From Ruminococcus flavefaciens (lineage in GTDB: Bacteria; Bacillota; Clostridia; Oscillospirales; Ruminococcaceae): a DNA stretch of 48,045 bases. Below are positions 39,364 through 47,061 of this stretch, piece after piece. The translations under genes and the position numbers were made by a program. Each line of letters opens with the position of its first letter. The stretch's first letter is position 1. The DNA is taken from assembly GCA_902777125.1 (NCBI GenBank), contig CACYSQ010000022.1, forward strand, positions 1-48,045, read 5' to 3'. The notes under the pieces were generated by a model. That model was not told the origin of the DNA. It saw nothing but the letters and a program-made list of their open reading frames with translations, and did no database searches.

Positions 39364-39453
39364 GGGCTTTTCAAAAAAAGGTGAACAAATTTAAGGCGGA
39401 TATGATCGGAAGTGACGTTCGCAGGCCGTATCAGGCGGTCAGTCAGCACAAAA

Positions 39454-39475
39454 GGCAGCTTCGCGCTGCCTTTTT
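39454..39475. terminator. Terminator between csoR region and the unknown gene
   Basis: GGCAGC/GCTGCC stem with a 5-nt loop, AAAA on one side and TTTTT on the other; usable in both directions. It mainly ends the minus-strand gene at 39478-39897. Confidence 0.75.
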
Positions 39476-39477
39476 GC

Positions 39478-39897
39478 TCAATGTCTTTCAAGCGACAGAA
39501 CTTTCTCCCGAACCGGATAATGCTCCAGCAGCTCCGAAACGCCACCGTTCCCGCTTTCAGATGATAAATATGCAAAATCCGATCTCTCATACATCTCCCA
39601 TACTTCGGCTATGATCTTGCCCTCGAGCTTTGTACCGGAAAATACCTGCTCCCATGCAGTTTCCCATTCCTCGGGAGGAACCGTCGTATTGCAGCAGACC
39701 GAAAAGAAATTGCGTAAAATGTCCGTATCAGCATCAGAATACATATAGTCCAGCCACACCAGAAACCGGACAGACCTGCTGCGTGAAGCTTCGACGCCAG
39801 CCGTTTGAAGCGTCCATTGTGCGTCGTTATAATAGCCGTTGTCAAGCGCGTATTCATACCGGCAGCAGTCAGTGCAGAGAGCAAGCTCTTTTGACAC
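39478..39897 (-). CDS. Hypothetical protein
   Basis: 139 residues, no signal peptide or membrane helix. Nothing familiar is seen. The N-terminal third has several Cys (LCTDCCRYEY) and the rest is acidic and helical (EEWETAWEQVFSG). GTG start at 39897 with no clear ribosome site; a -10 box TATAAT is at 39927-39932. Composition does not differ much from its neighbours. It may be an orphan. Confidence 0.5.
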   Translation of the reverse strand: MSKELALCTDCCRYEYALDNGYYNDAQWTLQTAGVEASRSRSVRFLVWLDYMYSDADTDILRNFFSVCCNTTVPPEEWETAWEQVFSGTKLEGKIIAEVWEMYERSDFAYLSSESGNGGVSELLEHYPVREKVLSLERH

Positions 39898-39938
39898 ATC
39901 GCGGTCAGTGCCGTTGGTTTGCCGTTATTATACCATGA

Positions 39939-40391
39939 CTATAATTTGTACTGCATGAAGTTATTGTTTTTTGTAAATCCGAAATTTGTGTACAGCAGAA
40001 CTCCCATATCCGAAGCCGTTATCTGAACAGTTCCGCAGCCCCGCACTTTAGCTTCATTTACTACTCGCGAGAGCTGTACCCTTGCTATGCCCTGTCTGCG
40101 ATAGCTTTTATCCGTGAACATACTGGAAAGGAGCCCTATCTTGCCGCTCGGACAACCGAAATACGGCGGCTTTTCAACTATCGACATACCGCTTGTGCCG
40201 ATTATCTTTTCTCCGTCTGCAGCGATCCACGAAACAAAGGTATCGTCCGCCATGTGACGGGTATAGTAGTCTTTCAGCGAAGGTCTCAGACCGATATCCT
40301 CCTTTGCACCTTCTTCACGGAGTTGATCTATACGCATTTCAATAAAGGTATCAAGCTCTTTTTCGGTCAGTTTTTTGTAGGCAATGCCCAT
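39939..40391 (-). CDS. GNAT family N-acetyltransferase
   Basis: 150 residues from the ATG at 40391. GNAT features: SSMFTDKSYRRQGIARVQLSRVV (the RRQGIA acetyl-CoA loop) and the LYTNFGFTK end. It probably acetylates a small molecule or a peptide N terminus; substrate unknown. The frame is open up to 40430, but that region is the promoter, so the later start is used. Monocistronic, with a very good promoter. Confidence 0.82.
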   Translation of the reverse strand: MGIAYKKLTEKELDTFIEMRIDQLREEGAKEDIGLRPSLKDYYTRHMADDTFVSWIAADGEKIIGTSGMSIVEKPPYFGCPSGKIGLLSSMFTDKSYRRQGIARVQLSRVVNEAKVRGCGTVQITASDMGVLLYTNFGFTKNNNFMQYKL

Positions 40392-40418
40392 ATATACACC
40401 ACTGCTCTTTTTATACTG

Positions 40419-40447
40419 ATTATACAGCAACTGTGTTTGTTTGTCAA
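40419..40447 (-). promoter_or_regulatory. Sigma-A promoter of the acetyltransferase gene
   Basis: Minus strand TTGACA (40442-40447), 17-bp spacer, TATAAT (40419-40424); start about 20 bp before the ATG. It shows that the longer frame start at 40430 is not used. Confidence 0.85.
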
Positions 40448-40535
40448 ACGAAAGTACCGCGTTACAAAGAGCGTATCGCTATAAATGAAAGACAAAAATA
40501 TCGAAAGCGCCAGATCACTGAATAAAGATCTGAGA

Positions 40536-41969
40536 TCATTCCGCATTTAATTCTATACTGAAAACACTGCCTGTACCCACCTCGGACTCTGCCTTGCAAA
40601 CGCCGTTATGCTGGCTGACGATCTGTTTAACGATAGCAAGTCCCAGTCCGGAAACGCCCTTGCCATTGCGCTGACGCTTGGTATAGTATCTGTCCCAGAT
40701 GTGTTCAAGCTCGTCGGGAGCGATACCGCTGCCGTGGTCTGATATCTCAATGATTGCTTTATCCTTGTCCGATTTTAGCGAAATACCTACCCATTTGTCC
40801 TCGCCTGCATGGCGGACAGCGTTGTCAAGCAGATTATATACCGCTCTTTGCAGGCGCGAGACATTGCCCTTTACATGGACACCGTCAGCAATATTGCGCT
40901 CAAAGACATATCCGTCCTTTGAGTAGAGCTTTCCGAAGCTGTCCGCAACAGATGATACCGTTTCGCTGAGGTCAACATCATTCATCACAGCTTCGCTGTC
41001 AGACATTTGCAGCTCAGAGTATTCAAGTATCTCGTTCACAAGGGCGGTCAGCCTGTCCGTTTCCTCAACGATAACAGCAACGTCCTCCGCACACTGTTTT
41101 TCGTCCTCGCGGGAAATATCGCGTATCATTTCAGCGTATCCCTTTATCATCGTAAGCGGAGTTCGCAGGTCATGGGAGATATTTGCAAGGAGCTCGTTCT
41201 GGAAATCCCTGTTCTTTTTCAGCTTTTCGGAAGTTGTATCAAGAGTTTTGTTCAGCTCATCAAGCTCCGTGCAAAATCCCTCATTGAAATCCACATCATC
41301 ATTGTTTTCGCCAAGTTTATGAGCTTTTTCATTGAGCTGTGAAACAGGTTTTGAAAAGCTCTTGGACATAAATAGTGCAAGAACAAAAGCAATGATTATT
41401 GACAGGAGCGTCACCCATATAAGCTGTATGCGTATGATACGGGCAGTCGAGCCGACAGCATTGAGCGGCGTACTGAGGTAAAGAACAGCCTTATCATTAT
41501 AGCCGTAATAGTCGATCAGTCTGCCGTAAACATAGCTGTCCTCATTTTTTATCACGGTCTTTCCGCTGCCGGAGGATTTGACAGCGCTGAGAAATTCAGA
41601 ATAGTTTTCGGGAAGTTCCCGGTATTGCCGATACTCGTTTTTGAGATCAGAACGCTCATCTCTGAACCTGCCTCTGTGGCCTTTCTTGTATTCATCAGAA
41701 CTGTAAATGATATTCCCGTCAGTATCGGTGACGAATACAAGTATCGAATTTTTTCGTGAAATATCGTCTATATATGATGTGATATCACTGCTTTGACTTT
41801 CCGAAGCTATTTTATCTGCAACCTTAATTGTGTTCCTGATTATCATTCCATTATAGAATTTTTGCAGGAAAACCGTCTGCAAAAGCCACAGAACAGTGAA
41901 TATGACAACAGTAAAAAACATGAAGTAGGTGAGCAGCTTTTTACGGAATGAATTTGTTTTACACTTCAA
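40536..41969 (-). CDS. Sensor histidine kinase
   Basis: 477 residues. Two membrane helices (about 12-36 and 179-200) enclose an extracellular sensor region of about 140 residues; a HAMP domain, then HisKA with the phospho-acceptor H in ANISHDLRTPLTM, and a HATPase domain with NLLDNAVRHA (N box), DHGSGIAP and GVSGLGLAIVK. It pairs with the response regulator at 41959-42633, overlapping it by 11 bp. The start is TTG at 41969. The signal is unknown. It is the last gene of the electron-transfer locus. Confidence 0.88.
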   Translation of the reverse strand: MKCKTNSFRKKLLTYFMFFTVVIFTVLWLLQTVFLQKFYNGMIIRNTIKVADKIASESQSSDITSYIDDISRKNSILVFVTDTDGNIIYSSDEYKKGHRGRFRDERSDLKNEYRQYRELPENYSEFLSAVKSSGSGKTVIKNEDSYVYGRLIDYYGYNDKAVLYLSTPLNAVGSTARIIRIQLIWVTLLSIIIAFVLALFMSKSFSKPVSQLNEKAHKLGENNDDVDFNEGFCTELDELNKTLDTTSEKLKKNRDFQNELLANISHDLRTPLTMIKGYAEMIRDISREDEKQCAEDVAVIVEETDRLTALVNEILEYSELQMSDSEAVMNDVDLSETVSSVADSFGKLYSKDGYVFERNIADGVHVKGNVSRLQRAVYNLLDNAVRHAGEDKWVGISLKSDKDKAIIEISDHGSGIAPDELEHIWDRYYTKRQRNGKGVSGLGLAIVKQIVSQHNGVCKAESEVGTGSVFSIELNAE

Positions 41970-42633
41970 ATTTATATCCCACTCCTCGCACTGTTTTTAT
42001 ACTGTCGCGGTACTCGCCAAGCTTGGTGCGGAGAAGCTTTATCTGCCAGTCAACAGTTCTGTCAACGCCGAAGCTGTCATAGCCCCACACCTCATTGAGT
42101 ATCCTGTCGCGTGAAAGGACTATGCCCTTGTTTTTCACCAGTAGTAGCAGAAGCGCATACTCTTTGGCGGTCAGATCGGCCTTTTCACCGTCAACCGTGA
42201 CCGTCATTCCGAGCGTGTCTATCTCGATCCCGCTGACAGTAAGCTTTCCGCTGTCGGATCTCTGCTCTGTACTTCTGCTGTGGCTGAGTATAACTTTGAT
42301 ACGAGCCATAAGTTCCATTGGCGAAAACGGCTTCGTGACATAGTCGTCAACGCCAACCTCAAAGCCGAATAGCTTGTCAAACTCCGTACCTCTTGCGGAG
42401 AGCATTATCACAGGAATGTCCTTGAATTCCTTTATTTTCTTGCAGGCTGTGAAGCCGTCCGTATCCGGCATCATAACGTCCATGACTATGACATCGAAAT
42501 CCTCGTTTCTGCACTTGTCTATGGCTTCTCTTCCGTCAGAAGCTGTGGCTATATCATACCCCTCACGCTGAGCGTAACGGCTTATGAGGGTGACTATATT
42601 CGGCTCGTCATCAACTATAAGTATCTTCGGCAT
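41959..42633 (-). CDS. OmpR/PhoB-family response regulator
   Basis: 224 residues. Receiver domain (1-120) with DDE near the N terminus, phosphoacceptor D in VIVMDVMMPD (about D51), SAR switch (LSARG) and K in VTKPFSP, then a winged-helix DNA-binding domain (about 130-224) ending RTVRGVGYKFEV. Start ATG at 42633 after GCGGAGGTG. It has its own promoter at 42663-42691. Three phased TGGAA repeats upstream of the lipoprotein gene are candidate binding sites. Confidence 0.9.
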   Translation of the reverse strand: MPKILIVDDEPNIVTLISRYAQREGYDIATASDGREAIDKCRNEDFDVIVMDVMMPDTDGFTACKKIKEFKDIPVIMLSARGTEFDKLFGFEVGVDDYVTKPFSPMELMARIKVILSHSRSTEQRSDSGKLTVSGIEIDTLGMTVTVDGEKADLTAKEYALLLLLVKNKGIVLSRDRILNEVWGYDSFGVDRTVDWQIKLLRTKLGEYRDSIKTVRGVGYKFEV

Positions 42634-42662
42634 GGTACACCTCCGCAGTTATTATTGTAAAT

Positions 42663-42691
42663 ATTATACACGAAAGGCGCCCTTTTGTAAA
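42663..42691 (-). promoter_or_regulatory. Promoter of the two-component genes, overlapping a terminator
   Basis: TTTACA (42686-42691), 17-bp spacer, TATAAT (42663-42668). The -35 box lies in the loop/stem of the terminator hairpin at 42676-42698. Confidence 0.75.
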
Positions 42692-42698
42692 GAGCGCC
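42676..42698 (-). terminator. Partial terminator after the FMN-binding gene
   Basis: GGCGC..GCGCC stem extended by CTTT/AAAG on the minus strand, followed by TTTCGTG, a short T-run. Some read-through to the two-component genes seems likely. Confidence 0.6.
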
Positions 42699-42704
42699 AT
42701 TGTT

Positions 42705-43901
42705 TTAATGGGAATGTCTGCCGCCGTGACCTCTCTGCTGAGTGCTGTTGGGATTTGTGAACTCGATCCCGAGAGCGTCAGCAACAGCTTCCTTTATGCC
42801 GTTGCTGCTGAATGTCGCACCGCTCACTGCGTCAACATCTGTGCTCTGAGAACTGATTATCGCGGATATCACGCCGTTTTTGGCCTTCTGTAAGAACTCC
42901 CTGTCGTCCTTGTATGACTCAATACTTATATCGGAAATTATACCGTTTTCTACTGTCACGGTTACGTCAATATCGCCGCGGAAGCCTTCACCGCTGCCCT
43001 TGAACACGCCGTCTGAATATGTTCCGGACGCTGTGATATCTTCAATGCTTATCGGTTCGTTTTCCTTTTCGTCGGGGACAGTGTTTATCACGCCCGCGTA
43101 ATAAAGACCGGCGATCGCTGTTACAGCAACAACGCCCGAAATAGCCGGCAGAGTATCAGCTGCGATATTCTCATTCGGACAGACCGAAGTACACTTCATG
43201 CAGTTTATACATTCGCCTGACCTAACTTTTTCGTACTTGTAAAGAGGTATGCCCATTGAGCACTTTGATGTGCAGAGCTTGCAGTTTCCGCACTTATCAG
43301 GCTTGCGTTTCAGGCTGTATATCCTGAAACGTGATACCAGTGAGAATAATGCTCCGAGCGGACAGAGATACCGGCAAAAGAAACGTTCAATGAACATCGA
43401 GCCTATGATGATGAGAAGCAGGAAAACTCCGCCGAGAGTGAGGAAATATTTCAGGCTGCTCCAGCCGCTGAATGAGCTGTATACACCGAAAACCGTCCAC
43501 GGGCTCCATACTGTATCTCCTGTGACGGAGAAGCCCCATACTCCGACTGCGACAAATGCAAGAAGAGCATATTTCAGGAGCTTGAGCCATTTATCAGCCT
43601 TTTCGGGGACTTTTATCTTGAATGGTATCAGCTTCCCGATAGAATTCAGCAAGTCCTGCATTGCACCGAATGAGCAGATGAATCCGCAGAAAAATCTTCC
43701 CCAGACAAGTGTTATGAGAAATACTCCGAGTATCAGTATTATCCTGCCGATATTCTCTGAAAGTACGAAGCTGCCGCCTGCAATTGAGGTCATAATTCCG
43801 CCTGTTGACGAGAATACGGTGATAAACAGGGCAGGTACGGTCACAAAGGCTATCAGCTGAATGACCGTCCTGACTATCTGTGTTGGTGATATTTTTTTCA
43901 T
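42705..43901 (-). CDS. Polyferredoxin-like membrane protein with FMN-binding domain
   Basis: 398 residues. Four to five membrane helices (about 8-185) with WGRFFCGFICSFGA and RFFCRYLCPLGA, the NapH/NosR-type Cys pairs. Two [4Fe-4S] motifs follow (CGNCKLCTSKCS and CINCMKCTSVCP, about 204-241), then a further helix (about 252-272) and an FMN_bind domain (about 285-375) ending in VSGATFSS, the site (likely T363) where ApbE attaches FMN. A His-rich tail (GHGGRHSH) closes it. The protein carries electrons from the cytoplasm across the membrane to flavin outside. The ApbE gene lies 4 bp upstream. The start at 43901 has a moderate ribosome site, AAGGAAGTGATG. Confidence 0.85.
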   Translation of the reverse strand: MKKISPTQIVRTVIQLIAFVTVPALFITVFSSTGGIMTSIAGGSFVLSENIGRIILILGVFLITLVWGRFFCGFICSFGAMQDLLNSIGKLIPFKIKVPEKADKWLKLLKYALLAFVAVGVWGFSVTGDTVWSPWTVFGVYSSFSGWSSLKYFLTLGGVFLLLIIIGSMFIERFFCRYLCPLGALFSLVSRFRIYSLKRKPDKCGNCKLCTSKCSMGIPLYKYEKVRSGECINCMKCTSVCPNENIAADTLPAISGVVAVTAIAGLYYAGVINTVPDEKENEPISIEDITASGTYSDGVFKGSGEGFRGDIDVTVTVENGIISDISIESYKDDREFLQKAKNGVISAIISSQSTDVDAVSGATFSSNGIKEAVADALGIEFTNPNSTQQRGHGGRHSH

Positions 43902-43905
43902 AACA

Positions 43906-44823
43906 TCACTTCCTTATCATATCTCTGAGGTTTTCAGTGACGTAGAGCTTTTTGTCATCTGTGATGAACATTGCCTCGATATTGCGCTGTTTCAGAAGCC
44001 CAATGCTCTTCTCTGCACCCATTATGAAAGCGGCAGTCGCAAGTGCATCGAGCTCTTCGGCGTAATCTCCCACAAGTGTTACACCGAGCAGTCCCGAATC
44101 TGAGGGCTTGCCCGTCCGTATATCGGCTATGTGGTGTATAAACCTGCCGTTTATGATGCAGAACTGCTCGTAAAGTCCAGATGAAACAACAGCTTTTCCG
44201 TTCCCTATTTTAATTGAAGAAGCGGATTGTCCGTTGGGAGCAAACGGCTTCTGTATGCCGATATTCCGCTGCTGTCCCATATTGATAACAGTTCCGCCGA
44301 AATTGATGAGGGCATTTTCTATGCCGTAGGTGTGAAGTATATTCCTGACTTCATCTGCGGCATATCCCTTTGCGATAGCGCCGAGGTCGATCTGCTGACC
44401 CTTGTTTTTCAGCATTACTGTGCGTTTTTGGTAATCGAGGATAATGTCCCTGTAGTTTACAGGCTTTCTCGCTTCATCAATTGTTCTTTCATCGGGGAGC
44501 TGTCCGCATTTCACCGCATTTTTCCATAGCTGTGACAGCGGTCTCGATGTTATATCGAACAGCCCGTCCGTTATTCTTGAATACATTACGGAATGCTTTA
44601 TGAGCCTGAACGTATCCATTGAAACAGCCACAGGAGCTATGCCTGCATGGCTGTTTATTGAGTATATCTCGCTGTCATGGGAATATGCAGACAGCTTGCG
44701 GTCAAGATCTTTTACCCGTTCCTTTGCTGCTGACAGGGCTTCATCTGCTTCATCGAATACAGTTATGGTGTTGACTGTACCCATTGCGAAGAACATTTTC
44801 TGAGTCTGAACAGTGCTGATCAT
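43906..44823 (-). CDS. apbE: FAD:protein FMN transferase ApbE
   Basis: 305 residues. ApbE motifs: FFAMGTVNTITVF at the start, IDLGAIAKGYAAD (about 145-157), NFGGTVINMG and HHIADIRTGKPSDSG, and DALATAAFIMG near the end. It moves FMN from FAD to Thr in FMN_bind proteins, here surely the product of the gene 4 bp downstream. Unlike many ApbE lipoproteins it has no signal peptide; only 17 bp separate it from the upstream gene, so no longer start is available. The ATG follows AGGTGATAAT. Confidence 0.9.
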   Translation of the reverse strand: MISTVQTQKMFFAMGTVNTITVFDEADEALSAAKERVKDLDRKLSAYSHDSEIYSINSHAGIAPVAVSMDTFRLIKHSVMYSRITDGLFDITSRPLSQLWKNAVKCGQLPDERTIDEARKPVNYRDIILDYQKRTVMLKNKGQQIDLGAIAKGYAADEVRNILHTYGIENALINFGGTVINMGQQRNIGIQKPFAPNGQSASSIKIGNGKAVVSSGLYEQFCIINGRFIHHIADIRTGKPSDSGLLGVTLVGDYAEELDALATAAFIMGAEKSIGLLKQRNIEAMFITDDKKLYVTENLRDMIRK

Positions 44824-44840
44824 ATTATCACCTCACGCTA

Positions 44841-46136
44841 TCAGAATCTGCCGCCGCGTCCTCCGCCGAAGCCGCCGTTCATACCGTCATTCATTCCGCC
44901 TCTCATGCCGCCGCCCATCATGCTCTGCGGTATCTCTGAGACTTCCTGACCGTTGACTATGATTGTACCGCCGTTGAATTCGGCAGTTCTGTCGTAGTCA
45001 AATGAGGACATCTGTGCTGTGATGTTAATAGTTCCGCCGTTCACATATATCGAGCCGTTTGAGTCTATTGCGTCTGTATCGCCCTGTCCCATGGAAACAT
45101 TTACGTTTCCGCCGTTGAAAACGATCGCTGTTTCGTAAGCGCTGGTGCTTGTTGAAGCGTTGATACCGTCATCGCTTGCGTTTATAGTGATATTGCCGTC
45201 GTTGATAACTATGTATGTAGCTTCAAGTCCCTCTGAGGCTGTGATATCGAAGTCGCCGCCGTCTACCTGAAGAACCGCACAAGCCTGTATTCCGTCGCTT
45301 GCTCCGTTGATAGTGAACGTACCGCCTGAGATCGTGATGCTGCCTTCTGCTTCGTCATTCTCGCAGTGGAAACCGTCCTTGTTTGTGGTGATATTGAAGG
45401 TTCCGTCGCAGACTGAGATAGTGTCGTTAGCCTCAAATGCGTCCAGAGCGGACTTGTTATTGTATGTGCCACCTGTTATCTTCATATCGTCCTTGCAAGT
45501 GATACCGTTACCGTAATAAGAGGTAACATTGAGAGTGCCAGTGCCGTTGAGAACAAGGTCATCCTTAGAATAGATAACTGCGTCTGTATTGTTCTCGCCG
45601 TCAGATGTGAACTGTCCGCTGACTGTGAGAGTATTCTCAGTGTCAGTAGTGGTTATGAATACCTTGTCTGCCGAAAGTACATATATTGCAGGGAAATCAT
45701 CATTGGTTATGCTTACGCCGTCAAGCACAAGCTGTACCTTTGCGGAATCGTCTGCGTTTATCCTGATAGTACAGTTTTCAGCGCTGCCGCTTATAGTATA
45801 CACGCCCGCATCGGTTATGTCAATGGTCTTGTTGTCGGCAACTGTTATCTTCTGAGCTTCACTTGTATCTGCGGTCTGCTCAAGGTCACGCTTTGTAAAT
45901 ATTGTTTCCTGAGAGGTGTTTGAAAGCTGCTTTACCTCTACGGGATCGCTGCTTCCGGAAACGGTTTTATCAGCCTTTGCTGTCTTCTCACCAGTTTCAG
46001 CACTGTCTGATACAGCGGTCTTTGCACTTGTGCCTGTCGATGTGTTTTCGGATACTGAACTGTTATTTCCGCAGCCCGTCATGTAAACTGCCATTGCTGC
46101 CATTAAAAAAGCTGAGGTTATATATGTTTTTTTCAT
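44841..46136 (-). CDS. DUF4353-type (carbohydrate-binding-like) lipoprotein
   Basis: 431 residues. Lipoprotein signal peptide with MTGCG (lipobox Cys at about 22), a Ser/Thr-rich linker to about 85, then a long right-handed beta-helix-like repeat domain (about 90-390) with many ISGGTFTI and NGGNVNV rungs, as in DUF4353 proteins, and a Gly/Met/Arg-rich end (MMGGGMRGG). In Firmicutes such proteins occur with ApbE and FMN-binding proteins, perhaps as an outer-face partner. First gene of the locus. Ribosome site AAGGAAGTATC. Function of DUF4353 is not established; sugar binding is only a family name. Confidence 0.8.
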   Translation of the reverse strand: MKKTYITSAFLMAAMAVYMTGCGNNSSVSENTSTGTSAKTAVSDSAETGEKTAKADKTVSGSSDPVEVKQLSNTSQETIFTKRDLEQTADTSEAQKITVADNKTIDITDAGVYTISGSAENCTIRINADDSAKVQLVLDGVSITNDDFPAIYVLSADKVFITTTDTENTLTVSGQFTSDGENNTDAVIYSKDDLVLNGTGTLNVTSYYGNGITCKDDMKITGGTYNNKSALDAFEANDTISVCDGTFNITTNKDGFHCENDEAEGSITISGGTFTINGASDGIQACAVLQVDGGDFDITASEGLEATYIVINDGNITINASDDGINASTSTSAYETAIVFNGGNVNVSMGQGDTDAIDSNGSIYVNGGTINITAQMSSFDYDRTAEFNGGTIIVNGQEVSEIPQSMMGGGMRGGMNDGMNGGFGGGRGGRF

Positions 46137-46182
46137 AATGATACTTCCTTTCGTTGAGAGATGTGTTTGTTTCTATGATTGT

Positions 46183-46247
46183 ATTATACCGCAGGTATTT
46201 GAAGATAAAATGGAACGTAAGTGGAATTATCATTCTGAAATGTGGAA
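46183..46247 (-). promoter_or_regulatory. Promoter of the flavinylation locus with three phased TGGAA sites
   Basis: -10 TATAAT on the minus strand (46183-46188) but no good -35 box. Instead TGGAA on the plus strand occurs at 46211-46215, 46222-46226 and 46243-46247, spacings of 11 and 21 bp, the first overlapping the -35 place. This is typical of direct-repeat sites for OmpR-family activators such as the adjacent response regulator. Confidence 0.55.
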
Positions 46248-46300
46248 TCTTAACTTACAATTTGTGATAAACAAGTGAAGTCTGTTTTCTGCATTAGTGC

Positions 46301-46332
46301 AAAAAAGTCCTCACAGCCGAAACTGTGAGGAC
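46301..46332 (-). terminator. Terminator of the AT-rich orphan gene (repeat copy 1)
   Basis: GTCCTCACAG/CTGTGAGGAC stem with a 6-nt loop; on the minus strand followed by TTTTTT. A 32-bp identical copy lies at 46991-47022. Confidence 0.9.
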
Positions 46333-46339
46333 CATTTCG

Positions 46340-46909
46340 TTATAGGTAATCTTTTAGTATATCTGTTATGACGTTACCGTCATAATCAATCTCGTAATAG
46401 TTATCTAACCAGTCATAAAGACATATCCTATCATCTTTCATTTCAAATGCCGGTAAACTACTACCGCACCTAACAAATATATCTGCTCCTGAAAACGACC
46501 ATTTCTCATTGAGATTTTCAGATATCCTGTAGATCTCAATTTCTCCGTATAAGATATAATCTTTTCCGAACTGGTGAACTTCAAACATCGTTCCGAGAGG
46601 AGAAATTGTTGTTTTGTGCGTAATTTCAAGGGTTACAGGATCAAATATGCATAACACATCATTTAGCATTAAAAACAAACCATCGTCGTGCATTGCAACA
46701 AACGAGTCAACCGGGGTATGATACGAAGCAACTAAAAGAATCCGCTTAATATCACCATATAAATCGACTCTGATTTCGATTAGTTTACAGAAATCGAGTT
46801 CTTCCAATTGAAGAGTTTTATCATAACCATCTATCTTAACTGGTTCATCATAAACAGCCTGTATCAGGCTCACGCTGATTTTATATCCTTTATAGCGATA
46901 AGTTTTCAT
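46340..46909 (-). CDS. Hypothetical AT-rich orphan protein
   Basis: 189 residues without signal peptide or membrane helix. The sequence is strand-rich, acidic and aromatic (WSFSGADIF; LYDWLDNYYEIDYDGN near the end). I recognise no family. Its base composition is more AT-rich than both neighbours, and it lies between two copies of one identical terminator, so it may have been inserted or exchanged. Its ATG follows GGGAGGGATTG. Immunity or defence-linked proteins of unknown type often look like this, but there is no direct evidence. Confidence 0.6.
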   Translation of the reverse strand: MKTYRYKGYKISVSLIQAVYDEPVKIDGYDKTLQLEELDFCKLIEIRVDLYGDIKRILLVASYHTPVDSFVAMHDDGLFLMLNDVLCIFDPVTLEITHKTTISPLGTMFEVHQFGKDYILYGEIEIYRISENLNEKWSFSGADIFVRCGSSLPAFEMKDDRICLYDWLDNYYEIDYDGNVITDILKDYL

Positions 46910-46951
46910 AACAATCCCTCCCTCAGCAGAAAAGCTATTGCTTCAAGAGTA

Positions 46952-46980
46952 ATAATAGCATAACAAATTTGAAAAGTCAA
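46952..46980 (-). promoter_or_regulatory. Promoter of the orphan gene
   Basis: Minus strand TTGACT (46975-46980), 17-bp spacer, TATTAT (46952-46957), about 43 bp before the ATG. Confidence 0.78.
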
Positions 46981-46990
46981 TTTGGTGAAG

Positions 46991-47022
46991 AAAAAAGTCC
47001 TCACAGCCGAAACTGTGAGGAC
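46991..47022 (-). terminator. Terminator of ppdK (repeat copy 2)
   Basis: Identical over 32 bp to 46301-46332, with TTTTTT on the minus strand. It lies 40 bp after the ppdK stop. Confidence 0.9.
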
Positions 47023-47061
47023 TTCTGATTTTGATTATTGTGTTACCTTTTCACTAACAAA

